A stretch of 64,000 nt of DNA. It comes from Candidatus Chryseobacterium colombiense. GTDB lineage: Bacteria > Bacteroidota > Bacteroidia > Flavobacteriales > Weeksellaceae. Every line of letters starts with the position of its first letter. Position 1 is the first letter of the stretch. The notes beneath the pieces are model-generated. The model worked only from the letters and a program-made list of their open reading frames with translations, was not told where the DNA came from and did not search any database. Positions 8,822-16,485 of this stretch are shown here, one piece after another. Position numbers and translations under genes: made by a program. The DNA is taken from NCBI GenBank assembly GCA_029203185.1, contig CP119310.1, forward strand, positions 3,912,001-3,976,000. The letters run 5' to 3'.

Positions 8822-8829
8822 CAAAGATA
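8822..8829 (-). promoter_or_regulatory. Promoter -7 box (TATCTTTG on minus strand)
   Basis: The plus-strand CAAAGATA reads TATCTTTG on the minus strand, an exact TANNTTTG match 28 bases before the LOR gene ATG. No clear -33 TTTG is seen. Confidence 0.45.
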
Positions 8830-8895
8830 AAATTTTTATAATAAATGAAAGAGATTTTTAGGCTTTATAAGGGATGAAAACTCGGCTTTTTATTT

Positions 8896-8903
8896 TATTT
8901 TTG
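8896..8903 (+). promoter_or_regulatory. Promoter -7 box (TATTTTTG) directly before recR
   Basis: TATTTTTG ends only 5 bases before the recR ATG at 8909. If used with normal spacing, transcription would begin at or within a few bases of the start codon, giving a leaderless or nearly leaderless message. Confidence 0.4.
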
Positions 8904-8908
8904 TAGTT

Positions 8909-9523
8909 ATGGATTATCCTAGTAAAGTTTTAGCGAAGGCAGTAGATGAAATTTCCGGATTACCCGGTATAGGTAGAAAAACAGCTTTGAGATTGGCCCT
9001 GCATTTATTGAAACAGCCGGCTTCCAGAGCAATAAGCTTGGGTAATTCGCTCATTAATCTTGTTAATGAAATAAAATATTGCAAAGACTGTCACAATTTT
9101 TCTGATTTTGAGATCTGCGAGATCTGCAGTAATGATAAACGGAATAGCGATACGATTTGCATTGTGGAAGATGTCCGGGATGTAATTGCCATTGAAAATA
9201 CAGGAAAATACATTGGTAAATATCTTATTCTGGGAGGAAAAATATCGCCAATGGAAGGAATTGGGCCTCATCAATTAAATATCCCGAGTATTGAAAGAAA
9301 ACTGAATGAAGGAAGTATAAAAGAGCTTATTTTTGCCTTAAGCGCTACGATGGAAGGTGATACTACCGCTTATTATATCTATAAGAAATTCAAAAATTTC
9401 AAAGTGAATTTTTCCAGTATTGCCAGAGGTATTTCTGTGGGTGATGAGTTGGAATATGCCGATGAAATTTCTTTGGGTAGGTCTATTATGAACCGATTGC
9501 CTTATAACGAAGGACATGTGTAA
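8909..9523 (+). CDS. recR: Recombination mediator protein RecR
   Basis: A 204-residue DNA repair protein that acts with RecF and RecO to load RecA on gapped DNA. It has the helix-hairpin-helix region 'ISGLPGIGRKTALRLALHLL', the four-cysteine zinc site (CKDC then CEIC, about residues 57-75), the Toprim core 'ICIVEDVRDV', and a C-terminal 'GDELEYADEISLGRSI' segment. Length is typical. Two glycosyltransferase genes follow, the first only 12 bases downstream, so they may be read through from recR. Confidence 0.96.
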   Translation: MDYPSKVLAKAVDEISGLPGIGRKTALRLALHLLKQPASRAISLGNSLINLVNEIKYCKDCHNFSDFEICEICSNDKRNSDTICIVEDVRDVIAIENTGKYIGKYLILGGKISPMEGIGPHQLNIPSIERKLNEGSIKELIFALSATMEGDTTAYYIYKKFKNFKVNFSSIARGISVGDELEYADEISLGRSIMNRLPYNEGHV

Positions 9524-9535
9524 TAATATTATTTA

Positions 9536-10351
9536 ATGATGGTTTCGGTAATTATTCCTATGTATAATTCTGAAAAGACTATATTAAATGCTTTAAATTC
9601 AGTTAAAGCACAAACATTAAGTATAGAAGAATTTGAAGTCATTGTTATTAATGATGGTTCCACAGATAATAGTCAAAGTATAGTGGAAGAGTATATAGAG
9701 AAAAATTCCGAAATGAATTTACATCTATTGAATCAGGTAAATAAAGGAGTATCCAGTGCGAGAAATTCCGGATTAAAAATAGCGAAAGGAGAGTTTATAG
9801 CTTTATTGGATGCCGATGATGAATGGATTCCAAAGAAGACGGAACAACAACTCAGATATTTTGAAGATAAAGATTTGAATATTGATCTTCTTGCAACAAA
9901 GGGAAATGATAAGAAAATTTTGTATCCATATAAGATTGGAAAAAACAATCTTGCTGAGATAACATTTAGGAAACTATTATTGAGAAATGAAATTTTAGCT
10001 CCGACGGTCATGTTCAAGAGAAAAGTCCTTGAAAATACAGGTTTTTTTGATGATAATCAGAGACATGCCGAAGATGTCAATTATTGGATGAGAGCCTCTT
10101 TAAAGAATAAGATGTATATATTGAATGAAAGTTTGGTATATGTGGGAAAAGGGAAAAGGACATTTGGAGTTTCAGGTCTTTCTGCAGATCTTTCAGCAAT
10201 GGAAAAAGGATTTATAAAAAATCTTAAAGAAATGTATTGGTTAAAAAATATTAATTCTATACAATATTTATTGTTGAGGATTTTTTATAAAGCTAAATAT
10301 CTATTTTTGTTATGTAGGCAATTTTACTATAATTTTAATGTGAAAAATTAA
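9536..10351 (+). CDS. Family 2 glycosyltransferase
   Basis: A 271-residue GT-A glycosyltransferase that would transfer a nucleotide-sugar residue in cell-surface polysaccharide synthesis. Seen are the N-terminal 'VSVIIPMYNSEKTI', 'VINDGSTDNS', and the metal-binding DADDEW motif (about residues 94-99), followed by 'HAEDVNYWMRA', which resembles the catalytic ED motif. Two ATG codons are in tandem; the first is taken. It lies 12 bases after recR and 29 before another glycosyltransferase. Sampled GC is about 27 percent, lower than in recR, which suggests a horizontally exchanged surface-sugar cassette. Confidence 0.9.
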   Translation: MMVSVIIPMYNSEKTILNALNSVKAQTLSIEEFEVIVINDGSTDNSQSIVEEYIEKNSEMNLHLLNQVNKGVSSARNSGLKIAKGEFIALLDADDEWIPKKTEQQLRYFEDKDLNIDLLATKGNDKKILYPYKIGKNNLAEITFRKLLLRNEILAPTVMFKRKVLENTGFFDDNQRHAEDVNYWMRASLKNKMYILNESLVYVGKGKRTFGVSGLSADLSAMEKGFIKNLKEMYWLKNINSIQYLLLRIFYKAKYLFLLCRQFYYNFNVKN

Positions 10352-10380
10352 TAATAAATGAAGAGTAAAGGTCTTTTCAA

Positions 10381-11418
10381 ATGAAAAATATTCAAGGAAA
10401 AAAAATCCTTTTTTTGGCTGTTCGTTTCTTTCAATATGAGAGAGCAATAACCAAAAGACTCTCGGAACTGGGTGCTGAGGTTGATTTTTATGATGAAAGG
10501 CCATCTAATTCTAACTTTGCGAAAGGAATAATCCGTTTCAATAAAAGAATTTATCAATCGATCATTGATAAGTATTACCAGCGTATCATTGATAAAATTC
10601 AAAATAAAAAGTACGATTATTTTCTTTTAATTAAAGGGGAGGCTGTTCCTGCTTATTTTCTAGAGAAAGTAAGGTTGCTGAATCCTGAAATAGAGATGAT
10701 TTATTATAATTTTGATCCTCTAAAAGAATATCCCGTTCTTATTTCCAATCTAAAATATTTTGACAAAAAATTTACCTTTGAAAGAAATGATGCGGCCAGA
10801 TACGGATTGAGTTTTAGACCCTTGTTTTACCTTGATGAATACAGATGTTTGAACTCTGATATGGTGGTTGATCCTGATTATGATATTGTATTTATCGGGA
10901 GTGCGCATACAGATAGATATGTAGTAGGTGAACAAGTACGAGCTCTTGCAGAAACATTAAGATTAAAATATTTTTTCTACTATTATGCAATGGGAAAAAT
11001 TGCATTTAGGCTAAGAAAAATGATAGACAAGGAACTAAAACAATTTGACAATAAAAAACTGAGTTTTGTTAAATTAGGTCACCATACAATCATTGATTAT
11101 TATAAGAGTACAAAATCGGTACTTGATATTAATAAGCCTTTTCAGGATGGACTGACAATAAGGACTTTTGAAGCTTTAGCATCCGGAAGAAAACTGATCA
11201 CTACCAATTCTGATATTCAAAATTATCCTTTCTATAATCCTGAAAATATTTTTATTATTGATCGTACTCATATAAAACTCGATCATAATTTTTTTAATTC
11301 AGAATTTCAAAAGATTGACGATGAAACACTGTCTATGATGTCTCTTGATTCTTTCATAGAATGTCTGTTCCTTAAAGATCAGAATGAATATTGGAATTCT
11401 TTTGTAAGGAAAAAATAA
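10381..11418 (+). CDS. CgeB-like glycosyltransferase
   Basis: A 345-residue protein resembling CgeB / DUF3880-type GT-B glycosyltransferases. The N-terminal half has a Rossmann-like opening (KKILFLAVRFFQYE) and 'YNFDPLKEYP'. The C-terminal half carries 'DIVFIGSAHTDR' and 'QDGLTIRTFEALASGRKLITTN', the typical nucleotide-sugar binding and E-rich region of GT-B enzymes. The substrate is unknown. It is paired with the upstream GT2 gene and shares its low GC. A hairpin terminator follows immediately. Confidence 0.8.
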   Translation: MKNIQGKKILFLAVRFFQYERAITKRLSELGAEVDFYDERPSNSNFAKGIIRFNKRIYQSIIDKYYQRIIDKIQNKKYDYFLLIKGEAVPAYFLEKVRLLNPEIEMIYYNFDPLKEYPVLISNLKYFDKKFTFERNDAARYGLSFRPLFYLDEYRCLNSDMVVDPDYDIVFIGSAHTDRYVVGEQVRALAETLRLKYFFYYYAMGKIAFRLRKMIDKELKQFDNKKLSFVKLGHHTIIDYYKSTKSVLDINKPFQDGLTIRTFEALASGRKLITTNSDIQNYPFYNPENIFIIDRTHIKLDHNFFNSEFQKIDDETLSMMSLDSFIECLFLKDQNEYWNSFVRKK

Positions 11419-11444
11419 AAGCAACTCTGAATAGAGTTGCTTTT
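11417..11444. terminator. Bidirectional intrinsic terminator
   Basis: A 12-bp perfect stem AAAAGCAACTCT/AGAGTTGCTTTT with a 4-base loop lies between the convergent CgeB-like gene and secG. It has T-runs in both orientations. Confidence 0.85.
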
Positions 11445-11465
11445 AATATATAAAGATGAAATCTT

Positions 11466-11804
11466 TTATTTAGTAGGAGCTACCGGAGTTGTAGATTTAG
11501 AAGTCGGAGCAGATTGTGCAGGCGCTTCTTTCTTCACTGGTTGCTGTGCAGCCGGAGCAACTTGAGATGGTTTTCCTGTGATTACAACGCTTATTAGGAT
11601 AAGAACAATGATGGTTGCTCCTAGTGTCCACGTTGCTTTTTCCATAAAATCGTTGGTTCTTTGTACTCCGAACTGAGCAGAAGATGCACCTCCAAATGTA
11701 CTGGAAAGGCCTCCTCCTTTAGGATTTTGAGCCATAACAACAATTGTCAGTAAAATACTGGCAATCATAACAAGAACCATTAATAGTGTAAATATAGTAT
11801 CCAT
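11466..11804 (-). CDS. secG: Preprotein translocase subunit SecG
   Basis: A 112-residue inner-membrane component of the SecYEG channel. Two membrane helices (about residues 4-24 and 57-75) flank the conserved loop 'MAQNPKGGGLSSTFGG', the SecG signature. The C-terminal tail of about 35 residues is Pro/Ala/Lys/Thr-rich and disordered, as often seen in Bacteroidota members. Terminators lie on both sides, so it is expressed alone. Confidence 0.95.
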   Translation of the reverse strand: MDTIFTLLMVLVMIASILLTIVVMAQNPKGGGLSSTFGGASSAQFGVQRTNDFMEKATWTLGATIIVLILISVVITGKPSQVAPAAQQPVKKEAPAQSAPTSKSTTPVAPTK

Positions 11805-11880
11805 TAATTCTGATATCTTTTTGAGTGGACAAATTTAATCTTTTTTTACTGAATAGCAAAATAAGATAGAAGTAAAAATA

Positions 11881-11909
11881 AAAACAGCAACATTTGTTGC
11901 TGTTTTTTT
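11881..11909. terminator. Bidirectional intrinsic terminator
   Basis: A 9-bp stem ACAGCAACA/TGTTGCTGT with a 2-base centre lies between the end of the larger M16 gene and the start of secG. T-runs follow in both directions, so it would end the M16 operon. Confidence 0.8.
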
Positions 11910-11928
11910 ATAGTAGATTGATCTTTCT

Positions 11929-13974
11929 TTATTTAAAATCAGAATCTTTAGCCTGGTTTATTTCGTATGATTTTACTTTCATAACCATATCCATACCCAT
12001 TTGATTCACTGTAATGGTGTAAGGCATTTTCACCCCTGATACATCTTTATAATCAGCAAAAGTGGTAGGAATTGTCATGGTTTGTCCTTGTGCCTTTACA
12101 GTTTCGGTTTCTCCTGTTTTAAGACCTGTTTTTACGCTGTAATAGAATGCTTTATCACCCGATTTAATCGCGTAAGAATCTTCTCCGTTGATCTTTTCAA
12201 TGCCTGCTAATTTGTAATCTGGAGATTTAGCAAAACCTAATTCTTCGAAAAGTTCAGTGTTTTTAAGGTTTTCAGCAACTTCTTCCTTACTCATTGGAAC
12301 CTTTTGTCCGCCTTGCTCAGAATATCCTGTTTTACCATCGAAAACTTGTTTCTGAACAGTCATTGCTCCCATAGAAATGGTTTGTAATTCTTTTCCACCT
12401 TGAGCTTTAACAATTTTGAAGTCAAGGTTTTGTCCCTGCATAGACATCGTTGCATTCGTAGTGTATGAAGTAATTTTTGCCAAATTAGCTTTTCCTCCGA
12501 TAGCAGCAATATACTTATCAACAACAGAAGCTACGGTTACATTGGCATCAACCTTTTGTACAGCTGGCTTTGCAACAGGATTTGCCTCTTTATCAAAGTA
12601 TTTTACAGGGTATCCTAGTTTCTCCAGCCCTTCAGAAATATCAGATGCTTTACCAGCAATGAAAATTCTGCTCTGATTTGGTAAAATAGTAGCTTTTACA
12701 GCGCTGGTAACGTCTGCAGCAGTTACTTTATCAATAGATTTTAAGTAGTTGATATAGAAATCAGCAGGAAGATCCTGAACTTTTTGGTTTAAAGCGAATC
12801 TTGCAATGGTTGCAGGTTGCTCTAATGACATGATGAATGATCCTTTCAGTTTGGCTTTAGCGTTTTCAAGTTCTTCTGGCTTTACAGTAGAAATTGCATT
12901 AAGCTCATTCATGAATTCTTTAACCGCTTTGTCTGTAACCTCATTTCTTACACTCGCACTTGCAGAAAACTGTGGAGAATACTTACTTGCCACCATGCTT
13001 GAATAAGCCCCGTAAGTGAATCCGTTTTTCTCACGAAGGTTCATGAAAAGTCTGGCTTCACCACCACCACCAAGGATGTAGTTAGCAATAACTGCAGGGA
13101 AATAGTTAGTATCCTTCATTTTTAATGTGTTCAGGTTGTTCAAAGAAACAACAGACTGCACAGCAGAAGGAACATCGACGATATTAATTTCAGTTTTAGC
13201 AACATTTTCAGCCGGCTCTAAAGGAGTGATCGGTGTATTTGCTTTTTTCCAGCCATTGAAAGCCTTTTCAATCAAAGGTTTTACCTGATCAAATTTAACA
13301 TCTCCAACAATTACTAAATAAGCATTGTCCGGAGCATAATATTTTTTATAAACGTTTTGTACGTCAGCCAACTGAATTTTGTTGATAGATTCAACGGTTT
13401 CAAACTCACCTCTTGAAGTATTTTTCCCATACATCAAAGCATTAGAAACTCTTCCGGCGATAGAAGAAGCATTTTTTTCGTCAGATTTTAATCCTTCGAT
13501 AGCTCTTTCTTTAGAATTCTGAATTTCCTCAGAAGAGAATTTAGGATTAATAATAGCATCGGCCATTAAACCTAAAACCTGAGGGAAATATTTAGAAAGT
13601 GAATTTAAGCTTGCACCTCCTGAGCTAAAATTAAGGTTAGCTCCAAGATAATCCACTTTTTTGTTGAAATCATCTTTGCTCATGCTTGTCGTTCCGTTTT
13701 CGAACTGTTCAGCCATGATTTCGCTTACTCCAGTTACGCTTCCTTCGTTGTATGGAGGCCTGTCCATAGAAAGACTTGCACTTACTCTAGGCAATTTGTT
13801 GTTTTCCACAACCATTACCGTAAGACCATTCTTTAGTTGGAAAGTTTTTGGCTTAGCAATGTTGATCGCAGGAGTTGGTCCTGGCTTTGGCATTGCATTA
13901 AGATCTATTTTTTGTGCTGAAACCGTTCCTGCGAATAAAAACGCTGCAGCTATATATGTTAATTGCTTTTTCAT
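11929..13974 (-). CDS. M16 peptidase-like subunit lacking the zinc motif, with C-terminal lipoprotein-sorting-like domain
   Basis: A 681-residue secreted protein (signal peptide MKKQLTYIAAAFLFAGTVSAQ). Residues about 40-450 form an M16 pair of domains, but the zinc-binding HxxEH is absent; the matching place reads 'GVSEIMAEQFENGT'. It keeps the complementary substrate-binding region 'GGGGEARLFMNLREKNGFTYGAYSS' of non-catalytic M16 subunits. Residues about 480-681 are an extra beta-rich domain (YIAAIGGKANLAKI... VSGVKMPYTI) like outer-membrane lipoprotein-sorting proteins. It lies 53 bases downstream of the catalytic M16 gene. The pair probably assembles as in other two-subunit M16 proteases, with this one supplying the R/Y site. 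Confidence 0.85.
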   Translation of the reverse strand: MKKQLTYIAAAFLFAGTVSAQKIDLNAMPKPGPTPAINIAKPKTFQLKNGLTVMVVENNKLPRVSASLSMDRPPYNEGSVTGVSEIMAEQFENGTTSMSKDDFNKKVDYLGANLNFSSGGASLNSLSKYFPQVLGLMADAIINPKFSSEEIQNSKERAIEGLKSDEKNASSIAGRVSNALMYGKNTSRGEFETVESINKIQLADVQNVYKKYYAPDNAYLVIVGDVKFDQVKPLIEKAFNGWKKANTPITPLEPAENVAKTEINIVDVPSAVQSVVSLNNLNTLKMKDTNYFPAVIANYILGGGGEARLFMNLREKNGFTYGAYSSMVASKYSPQFSASASVRNEVTDKAVKEFMNELNAISTVKPEELENAKAKLKGSFIMSLEQPATIARFALNQKVQDLPADFYINYLKSIDKVTAADVTSAVKATILPNQSRIFIAGKASDISEGLEKLGYPVKYFDKEANPVAKPAVQKVDANVTVASVVDKYIAAIGGKANLAKITSYTTNATMSMQGQNLDFKIVKAQGGKELQTISMGAMTVQKQVFDGKTGYSEQGGQKVPMSKEEVAENLKNTELFEELGFAKSPDYKLAGIEKINGEDSYAIKSGDKAFYYSVKTGLKTGETETVKAQGQTMTIPTTFADYKDVSGVKMPYTITVNQMGMDMVMKVKSYEINQAKDSDFK

Positions 13975-14027
13975 TTGTAAAAATTTAATTTTTAATAATC
14001 ATTTTTTAACCTGAGAAGTTGAAATGA

Positions 14028-15341
14028 TTACTTTTTTTCAGGTACGTAATTAATGACGATTCTTTGGTTAGAATTAAGATACTTTTTAGCCGCATTCTGA
14101 AGATCCTGTCTTGTGATAGATCTGTAGATGTCGATTTCTTTGTTGATCAAATTTGTATCACCCATCAATACGTGGTTGGTAGCCAATGAAGCAGCAATTC
14201 CCTGAATGCTTGAGTTGGCATTTACAAACTGGTTTTCGTACTGGTTTTGAAGTTTCTGATAATCATCCTCAGAGATCAAAGTAGTCTGTAATTTTTTGAT
14301 TTCAGCATCAATGTCAGTCTGTAAAGCCTGTTTTGTAGTCTGTCCCATCGGGATTGCGAAGAAAGCGAAGATACTGTAATCTTCTAGGCCTTGGTTGAAA
14401 GCAGCTACCTGAAGCGCTTTTTTATCCTGATCAACTAATTTTTTGTATAAAACAGAAGACTTTCCGTTACTTAAATAAGAAGAAAGCATATCTAAAACAT
14501 AAGCATCTTTCTCTTTGTTAGCAGGAGTTCTGTACGCGAAAATATAAGCCGGAAGCTGAATATTCGGGTCTGTTGCTGTAACTTCTTTTTCCTGAGTGAT
14601 AGGAGCATCTTTCGGGAAATCTTTCGGATAAACCGTTCCTTTTGGAATGCCTCCGTAATACGTTTCAATCCACTTTTTCGTTTGCTCAGGTTTGATATCT
14701 CCGGCAACAACCAAAGTAGCGTTATTAGGAACATAATATTTTTTATAGAACGCCTGGAATTCTTCCAATTTCGCAGAGTTCAAATCTTCCATAGAACCGA
14801 TTGTTGGCCAGTTGTACGGGTGATTGGTAAATAAGTTTTTTTGAATTGTCGTGAAAAGATTACCATAAGGCTGGTTATCCATTCTCAATCTTTTTTCTTC
14901 TTTTACAACTTCTCTCTGAGTATCTACACCAACCTGGTTGATTACAGCGTGACGCATTCTCTCAGCTTCCATCCAAAGACCCAATTGTTCGTTGTTTGAT
15001 GGGAAAGTTTCATAATAATAAGTTCTGTCGTTGGTCGTGTTAGCGTTGTTTTGCCCTCCGTTTGAAGAAACAATCTTAAACCAGTCACCTCTTTTAATGT
15101 TTGGGGTTCCTTCAAATAAAAGATGTTCGAAGAAGTGAGCAAAACCAGTTCTTCCTTTTACCTCATCTTTTGCACCTACATGGTACATTACTCCAGTTGT
15201 AACAACCGGTGCAGAATTATCCTGGTGTAAAATTACGTGAAGACCGTTTGGTAAGTCATATTCTTCAAATTTAATTTGTTGTGCGTTCAAAGCCATTCCA
15301 AAGAAAGCCGCTGCAGCAACAGAAAGAAGTCGCTTTTTCAT
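14028..15341 (-). CDS. M16 zinc metallopeptidase, catalytic subunit
   Basis: A 437-residue exported protease. The ATG at 15341 opens a signal peptide (MKKRLLSVAAAAFFGMALNAQ); an ATG 7 codons upstream is less likely. The inverted zinc motif HFFEH is at residues 69-73, with the third ligand expected in 'REVVKEEKRLRMD' about 75 residues later. It is typical of M16B peptidases that act with a non-catalytic partner. The partner gene follows directly downstream. The substrate is unknown; location is periplasmic or outer-membrane associated by inference. Confidence 0.92.
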   Translation of the reverse strand: MKKRLLSVAAAAFFGMALNAQQIKFEEYDLPNGLHVILHQDNSAPVVTTGVMYHVGAKDEVKGRTGFAHFFEHLLFEGTPNIKRGDWFKIVSSNGGQNNANTTNDRTYYYETFPSNNEQLGLWMEAERMRHAVINQVGVDTQREVVKEEKRLRMDNQPYGNLFTTIQKNLFTNHPYNWPTIGSMEDLNSAKLEEFQAFYKKYYVPNNATLVVAGDIKPEQTKKWIETYYGGIPKGTVYPKDFPKDAPITQEKEVTATDPNIQLPAYIFAYRTPANKEKDAYVLDMLSSYLSNGKSSVLYKKLVDQDKKALQVAAFNQGLEDYSIFAFFAIPMGQTTKQALQTDIDAEIKKLQTTLISEDDYQKLQNQYENQFVNANSSIQGIAASLATNHVLMGDTNLINKEIDIYRSITRQDLQNAAKKYLNSNQRIVINYVPEKK

Positions 15342-15369
15342 AAATAGAAATTGTTTTGTCAATTAGTGC

Positions 15370-15377
15370 CAAATTTA
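15370..15377 (-). promoter_or_regulatory. Promoter -7 box (TAAATTTG on minus strand)
   Basis: CAAATTTA on the plus strand reads TAAATTTG on the minus strand, an exact -7 match 29 bases before the ATG of the catalytic M16 gene. Confidence 0.45.
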
Positions 15378-15445
15378 CTTTAATTGTTACATTACTTTTA
15401 ATATTTTTTTAGAATTTTGTTAGAACCGTAATTTTCAATTAAAAC

Positions 15446-16414
15446 ATGAAGTATTATCTGTTTTTGATATTGTTTTTCTTTTCAAACAGTTTCCGGTCTC
15501 AGGAAATCAATAATGACTCAGCTTTAAAAAAATGCAGAAAGGATTTCAATAAAAAGATCTGTCTTTCGGATGACGATAAAGACGGGATTATTTTTTATCT
15601 GGATAAATGTCCTAAAGAAAAAGGTGTGGTTGAAAACAATGGTTGTCCGTGGCCAGATCAGGATAAAGATGGAGTCATTGACAAAGATGATTTCTGTCCA
15701 ACTGTTGCAGGTCCACAGGAAAACAACGGCTGTCCGTGGCCGGATATAGATGGCGACGGGATTTTGGATAAGGATGATAATTGTCCCACGGTTCCCGGTT
15801 TGGAAGAATATAAGGGGTGTCCTAAACCTTATAAACCTGACTGTAAAGCAAAAGAGAGAAAGGATAGTTTAGAAATGGCAGAATTCAGGTCAGAATATAA
15901 AGATATTGATGGGATTTACAATAAACTAAATAGTCGGTTTTTAGACCCTGTTTTGAAGAAGTTTAAAATAAAGAAATTTGAACTTTATCTTGAATTCATT
16001 AATTGGGGTGGTCCTTGTGACCTTCCTGGCTGCTGTCCCAATTGGAAATATAACAAATCAAATTATTTAATTTCTAAGTTTTGGAATAAGAAAGCGCTGG
16101 AAAGTTATGTTCAGAGGAAAAATCTGAAAAGGATATGGCTTTCTTCCAAACTTTATCCTTCCGGTTTTTTTGATTTTAAGGATTTTATAGATTCTTCTTT
16201 ATATTCATATTTAACCAAGCATTATGAAAAAACGAATCATCAGATAGTGATCAATAAGAATGAAAAAACAGATACTTCTTCTGTCATAAATGTCGGAATT
16301 TACTTTGAAACGCCTTATAAGATTACTATTTCAATTTTTTGTTCCAACAGCTGTTCTTCTCCGGATCTTAAGTATGAATATAATGGCAAAGACTGGAATA
16401 GAATCAGTGAATAG
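15446..16414 (+). CDS. Thrombospondin type 3 repeat protein, secreted
   Basis: A 322-residue protein with a signal peptide (MKYYLFLILFFFSNSFRSQ). Residues about 40-125 contain three calcium-binding type-3 repeats, each with the D-x-D-x-D-G pattern (DDDKDGI, DQDKDGV, DIDGDGI) and a closing CP...GCP unit. In Bacteroidota such repeats usually precede an OmpA domain, but here none follows. The C-terminal 190 residues match nothing I recognise and include a cysteine cluster (CDLPGCCPNW). Function is unknown; an extracytoplasmic, disulfide-bonded, calcium-binding protein is the supportable description. Confidence 0.75.
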   Translation: MKYYLFLILFFFSNSFRSQEINNDSALKKCRKDFNKKICLSDDDKDGIIFYLDKCPKEKGVVENNGCPWPDQDKDGVIDKDDFCPTVAGPQENNGCPWPDIDGDGILDKDDNCPTVPGLEEYKGCPKPYKPDCKAKERKDSLEMAEFRSEYKDIDGIYNKLNSRFLDPVLKKFKIKKFELYLEFINWGGPCDLPGCCPNWKYNKSNYLISKFWNKKALESYVQRKNLKRIWLSSKLYPSGFFDFKDFIDSSLYSYLTKHYEKTNHQIVINKNEKTDTSSVINVGIYFETPYKITISIFCSNSCSSPDLKYEYNGKDWNRISE

Positions 16415-16432
16415 CTGTTCGTCAATCTAAAA

Positions 16433-16463
16433 TTTGAATTCTCCATAGAATACACTAATTTTG
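16433..16463 (+). promoter_or_regulatory. Promoter of the UvrD/PcrA helicase gene
   Basis: A TTTG at 16433-16436 and TAATTTTG at 16456-16463 are separated by 19 bases. This is the full Bacteroidota -33/-7 consensus and spacing. It ends 22 bases before the helicase ATG. Confidence 0.7.
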
Positions 16464-16485
16464 TGTTCCCAAAATTTTTTGCTGT

